64,000 nucleotides of DNA from Latrodectus hesperus (GCA_037975125.1 JAJQOW010000014.1:23831914-23895913); one strand, 5' to 3'. Numbered from the stretch's first letter, positions 1 through 12,800 are shown. Numbers and translations are program-made. Notes: generated by a model from the letters alone, not told the origin.

Positions 1-62
1 ATGGACCTCAATGTTGGAGTAAGTTTCTATCTGACACAGCATTTTTTTCTCACACTACGCAG

Positions 63-123
63 CAACAGTTCAAATAATCTGAATGAATTTCTTATAGTTG
101 GAAATCATGGAACTCAATTATAA
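63..123 (+). CDS. possible 3'-terminal exon of a gene entering from the left
   Basis: A pyrimidine-rich stretch ending in CGCAG at 58-62 precedes a frame that reads NSSNNLNEFLIVGNHGTQL and stops at TAA 121-123. Bases 1-18 end in a good donor (GGA before gtaagt). If they form the previous exon, the phase-2 junction keeps the frame and gives WTSMLD before NSSNN. The implied intron is only 44 bp, which is short. I do not recognise the protein. The call rests only on splice-like signals and a sensible residue mix. Confidence 0.28.
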
Positions 124-2564
124 GCTATGCTAGCTTTGTTCTTCTTCCGCAATGATGCCATCTCTGGCAGGACAAGTGTAGCTTTCTTACTGAAAGCCTA
201 ATATAGATTAATTTAAAAAAAATTTGGGAATTAATTTGAGATCTACATGCATCAAACTCATCAAGCACAGTTTCAAATATTAGTAGGAATTCCTTAAATG
301 CAAAGAATAAAAATATCATTTATTGTAACAATAAAATATTTCATGTAAGAAATAAAAAATAAAACAAATTGTTTGAATGTTTTGAACATGTTATTAATTT
401 ATTTCAACTAAGCATCCACATATACTTTTTGATTGAAATATAAATATATTATTAATATTATAAAGCCGTAATAAACATATAAAATGATATTTTAAATCTG
501 TAACTTATTCAAAAATTCTAGGGAATTATATATAATCCTTTTTCTATAAATTAATAAATGACACTTGATTAAAAAACTCTTAACATTAACACCTGTTGGA
601 TTCCTTATAGGTTTGAAAAAACTATTCATTTTTATTTCAATCAACCAAAATAATAATATTTCTAGTAATACATTCTAATGAGCGCAGCAGACTTTGTTTT
701 CAATCAAGGTGCATGCACATAAGATAGGTGCACACAGTAGGTTTGATTTGTTACTCATTGAACATTTGTTGCATATAAAGGCTAATTAGATCAGGTACTA
801 AAGTTTAAATTAGATTCTGAACCACTACAAACATCCCTGATAGAGAAAAAAAAAAAACTATTGAAACCAAAGCCAGAGAACAAAACATATGACTTCCAGT
901 TCAGCAAATATCAATAATAAATATAAATTAAGAGAACAAATACATTTAATATAGAAAAAAATTTTTTTAAAAATTGAAAATCAAACTAATTTTTTAAATC
1001 AAATATTGTTTTATTTCTTCATTATTATTCTCATTATTACTACTGCCTTTTAGCTTATTTTAACCGCATGGATAATTTGACCGAAATCACACTGAGGCCA
1101 CAAGATTAAATAAAATAAAGCGATATTATGATTAAGTAGTAAAATAAATGAGTAATTATGAGAAATAGAATGATGCATATTTATTAAATTTATATCACAT
1201 GCCTTTTCAGTTATATTTTGTGTAACAAAAGGAATATTTTCTCACTATGTCTCAGGAATACTCTCTTTGTCTTTTGCTTTACAATGAAAATGAAATTTTT
1301 AAAATCAAGAATGAATTTTAGAATCCTTAAACTACATTCTATTCTAAGTCCTTTGCTATGAAGAAGACTGCTGTCTTTGAGATAAAAATATTTTTATCAA
1401 CTAAAAAAAGTGAAGGCAATTAAAAAAGATCTTTAACATTGCTGATAACTTTGTAGATCAAAGTAATTAGTATATGAAATTGTGTTGCACAGATTTAAAG
1501 TTCATTGACTTTTGCAGAATTTGAATTGATATATTCAATATTAACTTAAACAATGAAATTTTATTTAAATGAGCTTAAATAACTAGTTTCTTTAATGAAC
1601 TATTATTTAGATTTATTTAAATATATTGTTTTTTAAACTGTAAAAAATTTCACTTTAGATGCAACAGATGGTAACTATTTCCCTTTTATAATCCCATATG
1701 CAAGTTTAATTCTTTTTTTCTTTTTTTATACAAAATTAACATTTTTAAAATGTTAAAACATATATTTCATTTTGAATGTTTTTCAAACACTTGACTTTTA
1801 ATAATTTTATATCCAAATATTTAAAGGGTTGGCATTTCTTTTAAATGAGAGCTTGCACATCTTTATAAATATTTTATCTTTTCATAGTTTTATTTAAAAT
1901 AATTATATCAGAAAATTATTTTCTTTAAAAATATGCAAAAGGATTTTTTAAAGATTATAATCACAAAAATGCTTAATTTACTTTAAGAAATACTATACTA
2001 AAAAAACATAAATTAGATTAATACAAACAAGAATGTAATACAAAAAAATCCAAAAGTATAGTCAAATTTATTTAAAGTATACATATAGCTTATGCAACAG
2101 TCTCTAGACTTATTTAAAACAATTAAAACAATAAAAAACATAAGAATATAATTATAAAATTGTAATGGGAGTAAAATAAGAAATTAAAAATTTAGTTAGA
2201 ATAATATTATGTATACTTGCCTTAAAAATAAATTCAAATTAATTTAATAACTACACCTTACAATGACATTTTGAGTCTTCAGTAATACAGTTATATCATA
2301 CAAAATTTAAAAAAGATAGTTCACTCTCAAATAACCTAACCCATTTTCAACCCCTTTTAATAATTAAAATATAGCATTAATAATGAAAGAGCAATCATGG
2401 AATATAGTCACAACACTCTTGAAGAAAGTACGAACCAGCTAATAAGATGTATTGTACTAGTTATATATTCTTTTAATTCAAGTTCCAGCAATATGAACTA
2501 ATGCTGATAAAGGAACAACTTTGTGGAATTTTCCTTTAAATTAGTAAAGTTGTTCTTCAAGCGA
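124..2564. other. A+T-rich non-coding stretch
   Basis: I see no supported gene or transposon here. The sequence is A+T-rich with short homopolymers. A minus-strand frame near 2400-2450 looks slightly coding but has no donor and no known motif. Confidence 0.6.
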
Positions 2565-2632
2565 TTATTTTTTCACATTTGAGACAGCTTTATTCAAAAA
2601 TTCTTGCATTTCTGAGAAGAGTTTGCTTGCAG
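2565..2632 (-). CDS. candidate minus-strand terminal exon, unknown protein
   Basis: On the minus strand an acceptor-like CTCCATTATAG precedes a 68-nt frame that reads ASKLFSEMQEFLNKAVSNVK plus one Lys and then TAA at 2565-2567. It begins in phase 1 (one base, probably G, from the preceding exon would make Ala). The peptide is amphipathic and would form a helix, as many protein C-termini do. I found no matching upstream exon. A candidate donor at about 3835 gives a frame interrupted by a stop. I do not recognise the family. It could be chance, since the exon is short. Confidence 0.33.
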
Positions 2633-2700
2633 CTATAATGGAGGCATATTAAATTTCTTTTGTATACTATGTAACTGCAAAATAGACAATGCAAAATATC

Positions 2701-2709
<9 letters not shown>

Positions 2710-2765
<56 letters not shown>
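2710..2765. repeat. (TA)n microsatellite
   Basis: An uninterrupted TA dinucleotide run of about 55 bp. It is one of eight such tracts in the window. Confidence 0.95.
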
Positions 2766-2768
<3 letters not shown>

Positions 2769-4219
2769 GATACATATATATATTTGGAAAATCATCTAAA
2801 TAATCAAGCAGCAGGTTCTAAAATACCAAATTGCAAAAATATTTTAAAAGAAAAATTCAAATTTACAAAAGTACTTTTTCTGTCTGTAAAACAATATTTT
2901 CAATAATATATAATATTGGTAAATATATTTACATTCTAGACACCAAACACACACATACACGATTTTTTCACAAGTCAGAAATTATTATTATTACAATTTT
3001 AACTTACAATATATTTAGAAAACATTTCTAAAAACATAAAATGTTTTCTATAGCTTTCTATTAAAATAATATTGTCATCAATCAAAGCACATATTTTTAA
3101 ATAAAAATAGATATTCATACTAAAAATAATTTTCACTTCAAATAAAACCTTAAATAAAATGAAATTCAACAAGCATTATTCAATGCATCCAATTTCCTTT
3201 TTCTCTGTAAAAACTATAGTCTATTTATTATTTCCCTCACAGACTTCCTTTTATAAAAATCATTATTTCATAAAATCTGCAAGTGAAAATTAAAACAAAC
3301 GCATTAAGACTTGAAAGTTATATTATAATCTGAAGTTTATAAATTATTAAGGAAAAGTTCTTATCACATTAAAACATTGCAGAAAACAAATTTTTCAAGG
3401 ATAGAGTAATATCAGAAGAAAAATAAACTTTCATAAATAATGAAAGATAAAATTGTACTTTTATTTACAATTCCATCAAATTATGAATCATACAGCATAA
3501 TATAGAAAATACAATATATCAATTTGCTACAGTTTAATTGCTCAACAAATATAATGACTAAATTTGAAGAACAAGCTATTGTCTGGCCATTTTATAATGT
3601 ATTAAAACAAAACATGAGGATTAAATTGGGATTCAAGCTTTTAATTTTTTAAGTATAATTCCATTTTAAAATAGAAAATAAATTTCTATAGCTTACAAAA
3701 ATTAGAATTTTTAAATATTTTTTATGCTTTTCAATTGAAATGCATTGATATAAGTACAGATTTGTTTAAAATGATTTACAATGTTAATTTTTTAATTTCA
3801 ATAAAAAAAAAAGAATTATGTGTGTAAAATGCACTTACCAGCATAATTATACAAAAAAATGGCATTATAATGACAAAATCAAAAAAGTTGTTAAATGCAC
3901 ACTAATTAGGTAGATAAAAGATAGCTACATCACAGTTAAAAGGATAAAATTATTAATCATATTAATTAAATCAGATAAACATTTTGTTCAAAAATATTTG
4001 GCTCAATAATATATTCCTTTTTTTATTTATTTATTTTTGTTAAAAGGCATTGAAATTTAGTTTGAGCTATCAGCATTATCCTTTAAAATTAACTCAACCT
4101 CTGTAACAAAAGAAAAAGTTTCAATTATTTGAATGTAAAATTTAATCAAACAATTTGCTTCAATATCAAATTAGCATGGTATGTAAAAAGTGGATAAAAA
4201 TATTAATAATCATTGAAAA

Positions 4220-4310
4220 TTTATTTTTTTAGGTTGATTGGTTGGGTTTTGTGATGTAAAGTCCAAATTAGGACAAGCTGTGCCAAACTTAAATTTATTT
4301 ATTTTCTTAG
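4220..4310. repeat. fragment of a dispersed repeat (copy also near 14.96 kb)
   Basis: The segment containing GGTTGATTGGTTGGGTTTTG and then a GTCC-rich part resembles 14963-15040, where TTGGTTGGTTGGATTTTG is followed by a similar AAGGTCC stretch and a later ATGCCA. This suggests two diverged copies of one short interspersed repeat. The family was not identified. Confidence 0.4.
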
Positions 4311-4422
4311 AAAAAAGCAATGTTAGTAAAATGAATAATATGCATGAGACTGCTACATACTGCAAGCAAATAGATTTATGAACACTTTAAAATACATGAT
4401 GTTTCAAATTTACTGACATTCT

Positions 4423-4694
4423 TCATTTGTGAATGAGGATGTGTCTGTTAAAACAAGATTTATCTGCAAACCTTTTCAGGCAAACAGTGCATTGATAAGG
4501 CTTCTCTCCAGAATGAGTCCGCAAATGCTTCTTCAAGTTACAAGATTTGTCAGAGGAGTATGAACAATACTGGCACTGATAGCGAAGTGGATTGCTGTCA
4601 TTTCGATGTCCAAATTGCAGATGCTTCGATAAAGCTAGAAATGTTGGGAAATATATTTGACAGATAGGGCACTGTAAGTCCTGTTTATAAAACC
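4423..4694 (-). CDS. C2H2 zinc-finger terminal exon (cassette A)
   Basis: This is a 3' exon encoding three C2H2 zinc fingers, presumably the DNA-binding end of a transcription factor. The acceptor TGTTTATTTCAG sits just above 4694 and the exon starts in phase 1 (xGG then Phe-Tyr-Lys). Finger 1 is CPIC...H-x4-H, finger 2 is CQYC...H-x3-H and finger 3 is CTVC...H-x3-H. A canonical HSGEKP linker joins fingers 2 and 3, and the frame ends at TGA 4423-4425 just past the last His. A possible AATAAA on the minus strand lies near 4294-4299. The same architecture, phase and finger sequence recur at 9517-9803, which suggests alternative 3' cassettes of one gene as in arthropod BTB-ZF loci (lola, broad). 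No BTB exon is visible here, so the family is inference. Confidence 0.8.
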
Positions 4695-5224
4695 CTGAAA
4701 TAAACACCAACTATTGATGAAAATTCATAGAAAACTAATGACAACAATTAAATAATTACAACATATTACTTGATAGGTCATCATATTACTTATATAATTT
4801 TATAAAAATATGAGGAAGAAAAACTAACTGTAGTAAAAATATTGTAAATCAATCTTATATCAAAAAGAGAAAGAAAATTCAATTTATGTGAATAAATTCA
4901 TGCACACTTCCTTTAATACATAAAAATTCTTATTGAAAAAATTCAAATATACAAAAAAATGCTAAATTTTTAAAAAATCACTTTCAAATCTACTAATAAG
5001 AAAAATATTAATAAAATGCAATCATATGAAACAATGAAACTGTTTAAAACTATGTAAGAAATGGAGGAAGAATGACTGAGTTATATTAAATTTTTATCGC
5101 ATATAAAAATTATACAAATATATATATGTACATATATTAATTAGGAATTAATCACAATGCAATATAATAGAATAAATTTCTAATACATGACCTCTTTTAT
5201 TATTTTTAATAACTTATTTAAAAC

Positions 5225-5282
5225 ATAAAATTCTTCATGTACACTTTGTTTTTTTTGACAAAGTGTACATGAAGAATTTTAT
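5225..5282. repeat. perfect 25-bp inverted repeat (hairpin, 8-nt loop)
   Basis: Arms 5225-5249 and 5258-5282 are exact reverse complements (core TTCTTCATGTACACTTTG) around a T-rich loop. It sits 50-60 bp beyond any recognisable element. It could be a fold-back structure, a small MITE or a hairpin transcript. Confidence 0.9.
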
Positions 5283-5389
5283 ATATTTTAAAATAACCAC
5301 TTGCTTCATAATAATAATCTTGATAGGTCATCTTTGAATAAAAAATTTAAATGATAGCCAATTTTAGGTTTATAATATGAAATAAGTAG

Positions 5390-5391
<2 letters not shown>

Positions 5392-5479
<88 letters not shown>
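5392..5479. repeat. (TA)n microsatellite
   Basis: An uninterrupted TA run of nearly 90 bp. Confidence 0.95.
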
Positions 5480-5483
<4 letters not shown>

Positions 5484-5819
5484 GTGAATGTACTAAAAAA
5501 TGTGTAAGGATTAGTGGATTCTTCACAAACTAATAAAGATGAAACATATTTAATTATAATTCAGATTAGATTTTATTCAGGAAGATTTTTTTGGCATAAC
5601 AAATTTAAATAAAAACTGGATAATAATTTATATAGTATTTTACTAAAAACTTATGTTATAAATTACATTAAGAAAATTATATATATATATAAATCAGCTA
5701 AACCAACAATTACTCTTTTAATTCAAAAGATGAAATGCAATTTATTTTGCAGAAAAAATTGTGAAACAGAAAATCAAATCAACAATCCTATCTAAATTAA
5801 GAAAATCTTTTTTTCTTTC

Positions 5820-6290
5820 CTACATCAGGGAGTTGGTCGCATTGGTCATGTTCCCTCTAACAGTTCAGTACAAAATAGTCTTCATATGAAGTTTAAGAAA
5901 GTCAATGTTGTTTAAATATTGAGAAATGGTCAAAGGTCTAAAATTCATAGCCTCTCCTGTGGAACATAGGCAGCAGTCAGGAGAGTTAAGAATACTTATA
6001 CAGTGAAGATAATCTTGAAGATAGTTATTTCCATTTATAACTCTACAATTTGCATGAAAGATTTGTCATGTAAAGTCAAATAGAACAGGACTGTGAATAA
6101 AATTGGACCCCACTTTTCCCTTAGCTTCAGCATTATAACTATTTTTAGACATAGGTACTCATGGTTTTGACAATTTGGGATGAAATTTGTTTGTATGGAG
6201 GGGCCAAAAAAGGCTGTGAAGACAAGCATCCCTGTTTTGTTAGTCGATCCATCCTCTCATTGTGCCAGAATCCAGAAAAATCTAGATTAG
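5820..6290 (-). mobile_element. decayed LINE 3' fragment (RNase H and Cys/His tail)
   Basis: This stretch is visibly richer in G+C than its surroundings. In minus-strand frames it reads pieces such as WHNERMDRLTKQG, like the GNE-x-AD-x-LAK segment of a LINE RNase H. Further on it reads SPDCCLCSTGEA, like the Cys-rich tail of arthropod non-LTR elements. Several frameshifts and stops separate the pieces. The family assignment is by motif resemblance only. It is a dead fragment. Confidence 0.5.
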
Positions 6291-7750
6291 TTTTCAATAT
6301 AAGATAAAGAATTGTTTTAAAAATTGAAAATTAAAATATGATAAATAAAAAATTATTTCAAAAATAGGACATAAATAATTATGATTCAGGAATCTAAAAG
6401 AAATTGATTTTCTTAAATCCAAATGATTTAAAAGACTGAAAAATTATAATTTTCAAAACAATTACTCACTATAAATATTTTACAAGTATAATATGAAACT
6501 TATAAAAAGTCATTTATTTATATTAGAAACATTTTAAAGTCACAGAATGTAAAAACCAATGGAAACAAGTAACAAATATTTTAATAACTGCACTTACAAT
6601 AGTGCCTCATGTATTCAATTCAAAAGCAAGCATTGAAATTAATGAAAAATAAATATTTACTATTGAATAATCACTTAGTAGAAGTTTGTATTAACAACAT
6701 AAATTATATTATATAGTTAAAATAATGAAAAAATTAATCAAATAATATAAAAATTGTATCTTCCATGTTAACAATTAAAAAATATATATATGCACAAAAA
6801 TAAATGAAAATACAACATACACATTGAGAAAACAAATTATATAATAGGAATTATGATTAATTTGAAATACAAAATTATGAAATTTAAATTATTATCAATT
6901 GTACTGCTAAACATGAAACTATTATTCTTTATTTAATTATCCACAAACTAAATTATGAAACCAAAAAATATATTTAATTAAATACGTAACAAATATAAAA
7001 AATAGACAATCAACACTAAAAAAATATATTTGTGAAAATTAAATAAAATGTAATTTCTATCTTTCACACACACATACATGAATATATTTGTCTGTGAATA
7101 TAGTTTACCAATATAATGTTATTTTTTACATAATAAATTTTATAGCATTAAAAAAATGCCCTTTCACTAAACTTAGCCATATCAGATAAATTATACTTGC
7201 TATCTCAAGAGTCAAAAATTTATAATTTTATTTAGAATTTTCTGTTTTTCTTGAAATTATATTTTTTAATTTTTATGTCCTTTATATAATAAAAAATGCA
7301 TAAAAATATTAAATAATATACATTTCTTAAAGTTAACTTTAGAGCAATAAATATGGTTCAAACACTTATCAATAACATGTTGTCAAACAAGCAATTCAAT
7401 TTTATGATTACATGTGAAACTATTTTAAACAATATTGATAAACTTTATTAGTTTAACAAATTGTATAATGACACATTAATTACCAAATTTTTACAAAATT
7501 TAGTAAACATTTATTTTTGCCATAAATTTACCAACAAAACTTCAGTATAATGTATACAGAACCAGATTAGGAAATAAACACTAAGAAAAACAAAAGATAT
7601 GGAAGCTGAATCTATTTCAGAAATAACAAACAGTTAAATTATAGAAAATACAGAAAAATAAAGTAATTTAATAAGTTAAGAAAAATTTATATATTTTTTC
7701 TTAGCTTAATCATATGTAAGCATGCATTGTACTGTTGAAATATTCCAGTA
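6291..7750. other. A+T-rich spacer
   Basis: No gene, repeat unit or transposon could be recognised in this stretch. Confidence 0.55.
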
Positions 7751-7763
7751 GGCCAGACCAGAA

Positions 7764-8056
7764 TTATTTTTTTTAACAACAGAAAGCATTTGGGTAATCA
7801 ACCCTTTGCTACAACAAGGCTGGAATCTGCTACTCATTTGTCACTACCCAATGGGCACTTGTGAACCAAGTCATAGAGGAGAGTAGCATTATCTGCGTCA
7901 TACCACCACAAACTCATTTACAGGGCAAACCACATTTATACATCACACAAAAGACAGAGAGACACAGAGAGAAAGTAACAACCATGCCCGAAACTGGATT
8001 CAAACCCGAGACCCACAGTTCAGGAGTCATTAACGGTAACCACTCAGCCATTGACT
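7764..8056 (-). mobile_element. tRNA-derived SINE with 13-bp target-site duplication
   Basis: Read on the minus strand, the element opens with a pol III A-box-like TGGCTGAGTGGTTA. A B box (GGGTTTGAATCC) follows about 45 bases later, so the head resembles a tRNA with a long variable arm. The body ends in an A-rich tail (GTTAAAAAAAATAA). The flanks carry the same 13 bases, GGCCAGACCAGAA, at 7751-7763 and 8057-8069, a clean target-site duplication. The copy is about 293 bp. The open frames inside it on both strands are incidental. Confidence 0.82.
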
Positions 8057-8069
8057 GGCCAGACCAGAA

Positions 8070-9516
8070 AATAGAGATGGGCAACACACTGAAAATTTTT
8101 TGAAATAAAACTGGTCTACATACCAAATATTACATCTTTGGAGTGTCGAAGAAGAATTTAATAACATCTTAAAAATCATTTTAACAATTGTAAAAGCAAT
8201 ATGGTGAAACATAAGATACAGTTCAGTTGCCCTTGTTCTCACTTAATAATACGAATCATTTATTTCACTTAAATGAAAATCTTGATATTTTTTTCATTCT
8301 CACTGTACAAAAATTCAATAAATTTTTCTACCAAACGTTTTCTTGAAGATTTTCAGGAAATTTTGGAAGTGTTAGAAAACATACACAACCATGATTACAA
8401 AAAATATTTGTTCAATATTTAATTTTTTCTTTTCATAAATCTTTTTTTTTTCACTTTTTAGACATGTTTCTTTTAATGTCTATACATCAGCCTCATAATA
8501 TTTTTACTCTTCTACTTTACAAAAAATTATTTATTTTTCAACAAACCTTCAATAAAATTTCAATTTTTTATTCAACTTTCCTTATTTTAAAATTCATAAA
8601 AATTTTTTTTTAATTAATTAACTCTTTTTGACCATAACTTATCATTTTTTACACACATAAATATTTAAAAAATTCTTTACAATATATTATGTTTTATTTT
8701 AAAATAATTTAATTTTAAATCAAGGCTAGCAAGATTGATATGTGTGTGTATATATATATCATAGAAAATTACATATCATTAATAACCCCATTTATACATA
8801 CAAAAACACATTCAAATTGTATAATAAAATTAGTACTCAGAAATAAATAAATTTTTATGCATATATTTAGCTCTGAGTTTTATTCAAATACTTAATAATA
8901 AAAAGCATAAGAATTGTATGACACATAAATATAACAGGACATATTTAGACAATAAATTATTATAACATTTTCTCTCTTTATTTCTTTTGTTAAAAACAAT
9001 TCACATAATTAATCAAGTTTTCAAAATTTTTTGATTCTGAATTATAATACCTTATTAAGTCAAAATTTTTACACATAAAATATTAAAGAAAACTAACTTT
9101 ATAATAAAATGACAGCATTATGATAAAAATTTATTAGCTTTCTCAATGTAAAAAGTACTAAATTTGGTGATATTCACTTATATGACCAAACATAGCAGTC
9201 CAAACTGTAATATCAGTTTATTTTTTTAGATGTAATATTCTATAAAAAAACATTTTAAATCCTAATATTTTCTTAAGATTCTAAATTTTTAAAAAATGAA
9301 GAATGTAAGTTTTAAAATTCAAAATTAATTATACCATTAAAATGACATACTATTTGCAGAAAAATTTTGTCATTTAATAATTATTAGAAAACACACGAAT
9401 CAGCACATTTATGCCAAGAATTTCAACATCAAAAATAAATTGATTGCATTAACATTAAATCGCATGCTATAATATAAAGGAACAAATAAATTCACAAACA
9501 GTTAAAAGATTTGTGG
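8070..9516. other. A+T-rich spacer
   Basis: No gene or element is recognisable. If the two zinc-finger cassettes belong to one gene, this is intronic. Confidence 0.5.
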
Positions 9517-9803
9517 TTAGAAATCTGTATTTTTCATTTGTAAGCAAAAGTGTTTTTTTAAAGCAGATTTATCAGCAAATCTTTTCAGGCAAACAGAGCA
9601 TTGATAAGGCCTTGCCCCAGGATGTGCTAACATATGACGATATAGGTTACTGGTTTTGTCAGAGGAATAGGAACAATATGTACACTGATGACGAAGTGGT
9701 TTATCATCATTTCTATGACCATATTGCAGATGCTTGGACAAAGCTTTATATGATACAAAGTCTGTTTGGCACATGAAACATTCCAATTTTTTTACATAAA
9801 GGC
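9517..9803 (-). CDS. C2H2 zinc-finger terminal exon (cassette B), last finger incomplete
   Basis: This paralogue of the exon at 4423-4694 shares its acceptor (TTTATTTCAG), its start phase (xGC then Leu-Tyr-Val) and near-identical finger text. Finger 1 is CFMC...H-x4-H, finger 2 is CTYC...H-x3-H with linker HPGARP in place of HSGEKP, and finger 3 starts CSVCLKRFADKSALKKH. After that His the chain reads FCLQMKNTDF and stops, so the second zinc-ligand His of finger 3 is absent. Both exons have the same phase and their own stop, which fits mutually exclusive 3' cassettes after a common upstream exon. It is about 5.1 kb upstream of cassette A in transcript order. A decayed cassette is the alternative. 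Confidence 0.78.
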
Positions 9804-12800
9804 CTGAAATAAATATTAAAAGTCAATTATTAAAATAGAAGAATAGAAGCAAAATATACTTTTGATATAGCAACATAGTTTTGAGCAATTAAATAAAATC
9901 CTTGATTCATAACGTAGAATACAATCAATATATGAGTAGAAAAAGGTTACGGAATTTTTAAATGGAAAGAATAATTTCGGATTTACATAAAAACACAAAA
10001 CAGATAATATGCATATTGAAATCAAAATCGCAATTTCATTTGGTTTCAAAATGAACTTAGAAAGTGTTGAATTATAAATTTATTAAAACTGAGACAGTGA
10101 AAATTTGTTACTATGATATCATAAAATCTATAATATAAAGGATTAATTTATTGCAAATGATTACTGTAATAACTCATGTATTTTTTAAATCAATTTAATA
10201 AGGAGCAAATAGCATTTTAAAAGAGGAATTAAAAGTGAAGAACTACCCAAACATCAGAGTTTAATTAAAATTTATAAATTTACCAATTTAAAATTTCATT
10301 ATTCATTGAGGTAGGAAAAGTTCCCTCTCTCAAACTATTTTATGAATGAACTAAAAATATAAGAAATCAAAATCTTAAGCCTTTAGTAAAATGTGTAATA
10401 TCACTGTACCATATATTTTTAAAATACATTTGGATGTAATTTTCATAGTCATAAAAAATATAGGTGCTTTCCCATTATACCGCGGCTAATGATCCAAAAG
10501 AAATTACATGTTTCTTACAAAGAAGCAAAAATAATAAACAATGATTTTAGTAAATCAAAATTTTGTCTTAAATCTAATATATATCAACTGAGTTTTTTTT
10601 GTGCAAAAATTTACTAAAAAGTGATAAACAATGGTAAACAAGCTAAATGCTAAACAAAGCTAAAGCTAGTTGGAGCAAAAGATTGCTTGGTGATAATTTT
10701 GTCCGCTAAAAAGGAGCATTACGGTCACAAACCATCAAGAGAATAAAACAGCCAAATAGTGCAATATTTAATTTTGTTTAAATGAAAAAAGGTCCTATCA
10801 CTTTATACCTATGGAATTGATCACCGATGTGATTGCTAAACAGTTCCCATCAGAAATAAATAAGTTTTGTCAATAAGTGATAATTATTTAGTTTATAAAA
10901 TTTTTGTATTATTTTTTAGTAGTTTCTAAAAACTTAAACCTTTTTAAACAATACACCATGCATGCTAATGGAATAATTACAGCAGTAATTTAAGATTTTT
11001 AACATCACAGCAATTATCATATGAGAGTATAATGAAAAAGTACCAAAATATACAAGTAAAAAAATTTATAAAATAATTTCTCTAATTTGGAAAAAGTTGT
11101 TTTTTAAAATTTTATTTTAATGATATTTGTTTTTAAATAAATATTTAGCTTTAGATAATATAAAATTCTTAATAAAATTAATTTGAGGAACATCTCATAA
11201 ATTTAAAATACAAACTTGAATTTATAATTTTTAAATTGCTAATCTTCAATGTATTTATGTTTCAATCAAAACTGAAAAAAATTGGTTTGCAAAAATTTAT
11301 AGAAATATATGATGAAAAAAATTAGTAATAATACATGAAAATAAATAATAGAGTTAATTTAAGCATTAAATTTAAATTCATCTATGAAATCCTTTTAAAC
11401 AATCCCAAGTTTCAAAAATATGGTAGTGAATATAACTAATAAAACAATGAAAAAATATCACAAAAATGAAAAAAAACAGGACTTTTTATACTTTTAGTGA
11501 TATATTTACAAATTTTATCAACACTTATTCTATATATTGTATCTTAATTTAAATAACCCATATCCACAATCATAGTTTAAAATAGTAAAATACATTTACA
11601 ATTTTTTTATAAACATGGTGAAAAACTTATCTCTATTTCAGAATTATAAAATACAACAAATGATATAACATCTTTTTTACAACCATTTGTTGACAAACTG
11701 ACATTTTCACATGAAATTATATGAAATATAAACATAATTAAACCCATTAACAATATGGAAAAATAAGAAGGTACTGTTATGAAAATAAAATCATAGAATT
11801 TGAAAGCAATTATAGAATTTTTATAGCTTTAATTCAGGACAATTCTTTAAATAAAAATTTTTTGAAAAAAAAATTGAGAAAACATTTTTAATTACTTTGA
11901 TTTCCTTTTTTGTGGTTAATTTTGTTTTTTGTAAGGCCTTTTCATTATTTTTCAATTTAAGTAAGTCTCTCTTTAAAGTCAATACATTCCTTCATCATCA
12001 AAAGTATAAAATTTCAGATAAGTGTCAAAATAAATATAAAATTAAAGATTGAAATAATTTTTTTAACAGCACTCTAGCAAAATCTTTATGAGTAAAGTAG
12101 CACAATGGGTAATATTAAAATTAATTTGATTTGTGGATTGCAAAAGTTGATTTATCTGATGTCAATAGTTGAACAGAGCAATAAAAAAATCAAAGCATGA
12201 CTAGGATAAAGACAGTCTAAGAGGTAGCACACATAATGCAGCTGTGTTAGAGGTATTTTTTCATTAACATATTATAAAAATTTGAATGGATAAAATATAA
12301 TGCAAAATCAGTTCTTTTTATTATCTTAGTTACTATATTACAGATATGAAAATTTTTCTTATGTACACATTTTAGCAGTAACATTTTTAAAGATAAATAT
12401 AATTATAATTTAAAATTTTTAACACAAATAAGAATAACAAGATAAGAATTTTTAGTTGAAATATACATATGCAGTTAGCACTTGATTTAAGTTAATTTTG
12501 TGGGTAAAAAACAAAGAGAATATATATCATTAATTTAAAATAGTAACAATAAAATGATATTTTTTAGATAATCCTTATGCAATCAAATATTAATTTTTAT
12601 ATTTGTTTCAGCAAAATATAGTAATTCTTAATAGTTGAATTTATGTGCTTCGCACATCCATTAAAAATATTTTAAACATATAATTACAATAAATTTAGCA
12701 GTTTTGGAATGTTAAAAAATGCAGAATATTATTAAAGGATTACAACTTGTTTTAGATTAATATCACGAATTAATGCAAATCAAAAAGAAAAAAAAAGACT

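Larger units (their letters stand above)
2633..4422. other. A+T-rich spacer between candidate exons
   Basis: Apart from the (TA)n run near 2.7 kb and a short repeat at 4.2 kb, no gene or element can be supported. The sequence is low-complexity and A+T-rich throughout. Confidence 0.55.

Noticed and set aside
1..18. ATG-initiated six-codon exon at the left edge
   Set aside because: The ATG at base 1 is where the window was cut. In the frame that splices in phase the ATG is not used, so it is not called as a start.
2401..2470. Minus-strand frame LVRTFFKSVVTIFHDCSF after TCTTATTAG
   Set aside because: Plausible acceptor, but no conserved motif and no upstream partner; too short to support.
2831..3031. 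66-codon plus-strand frame
   Set aside because: Lys/Ile-rich translation of A+T-rich DNA, no motif or splice signals.
7861..8242. Three open frames of 70-80 codons on both strands
   Set aside because: They lie inside or across the tRNA-derived SINE, which explains their higher G+C content. No motif.
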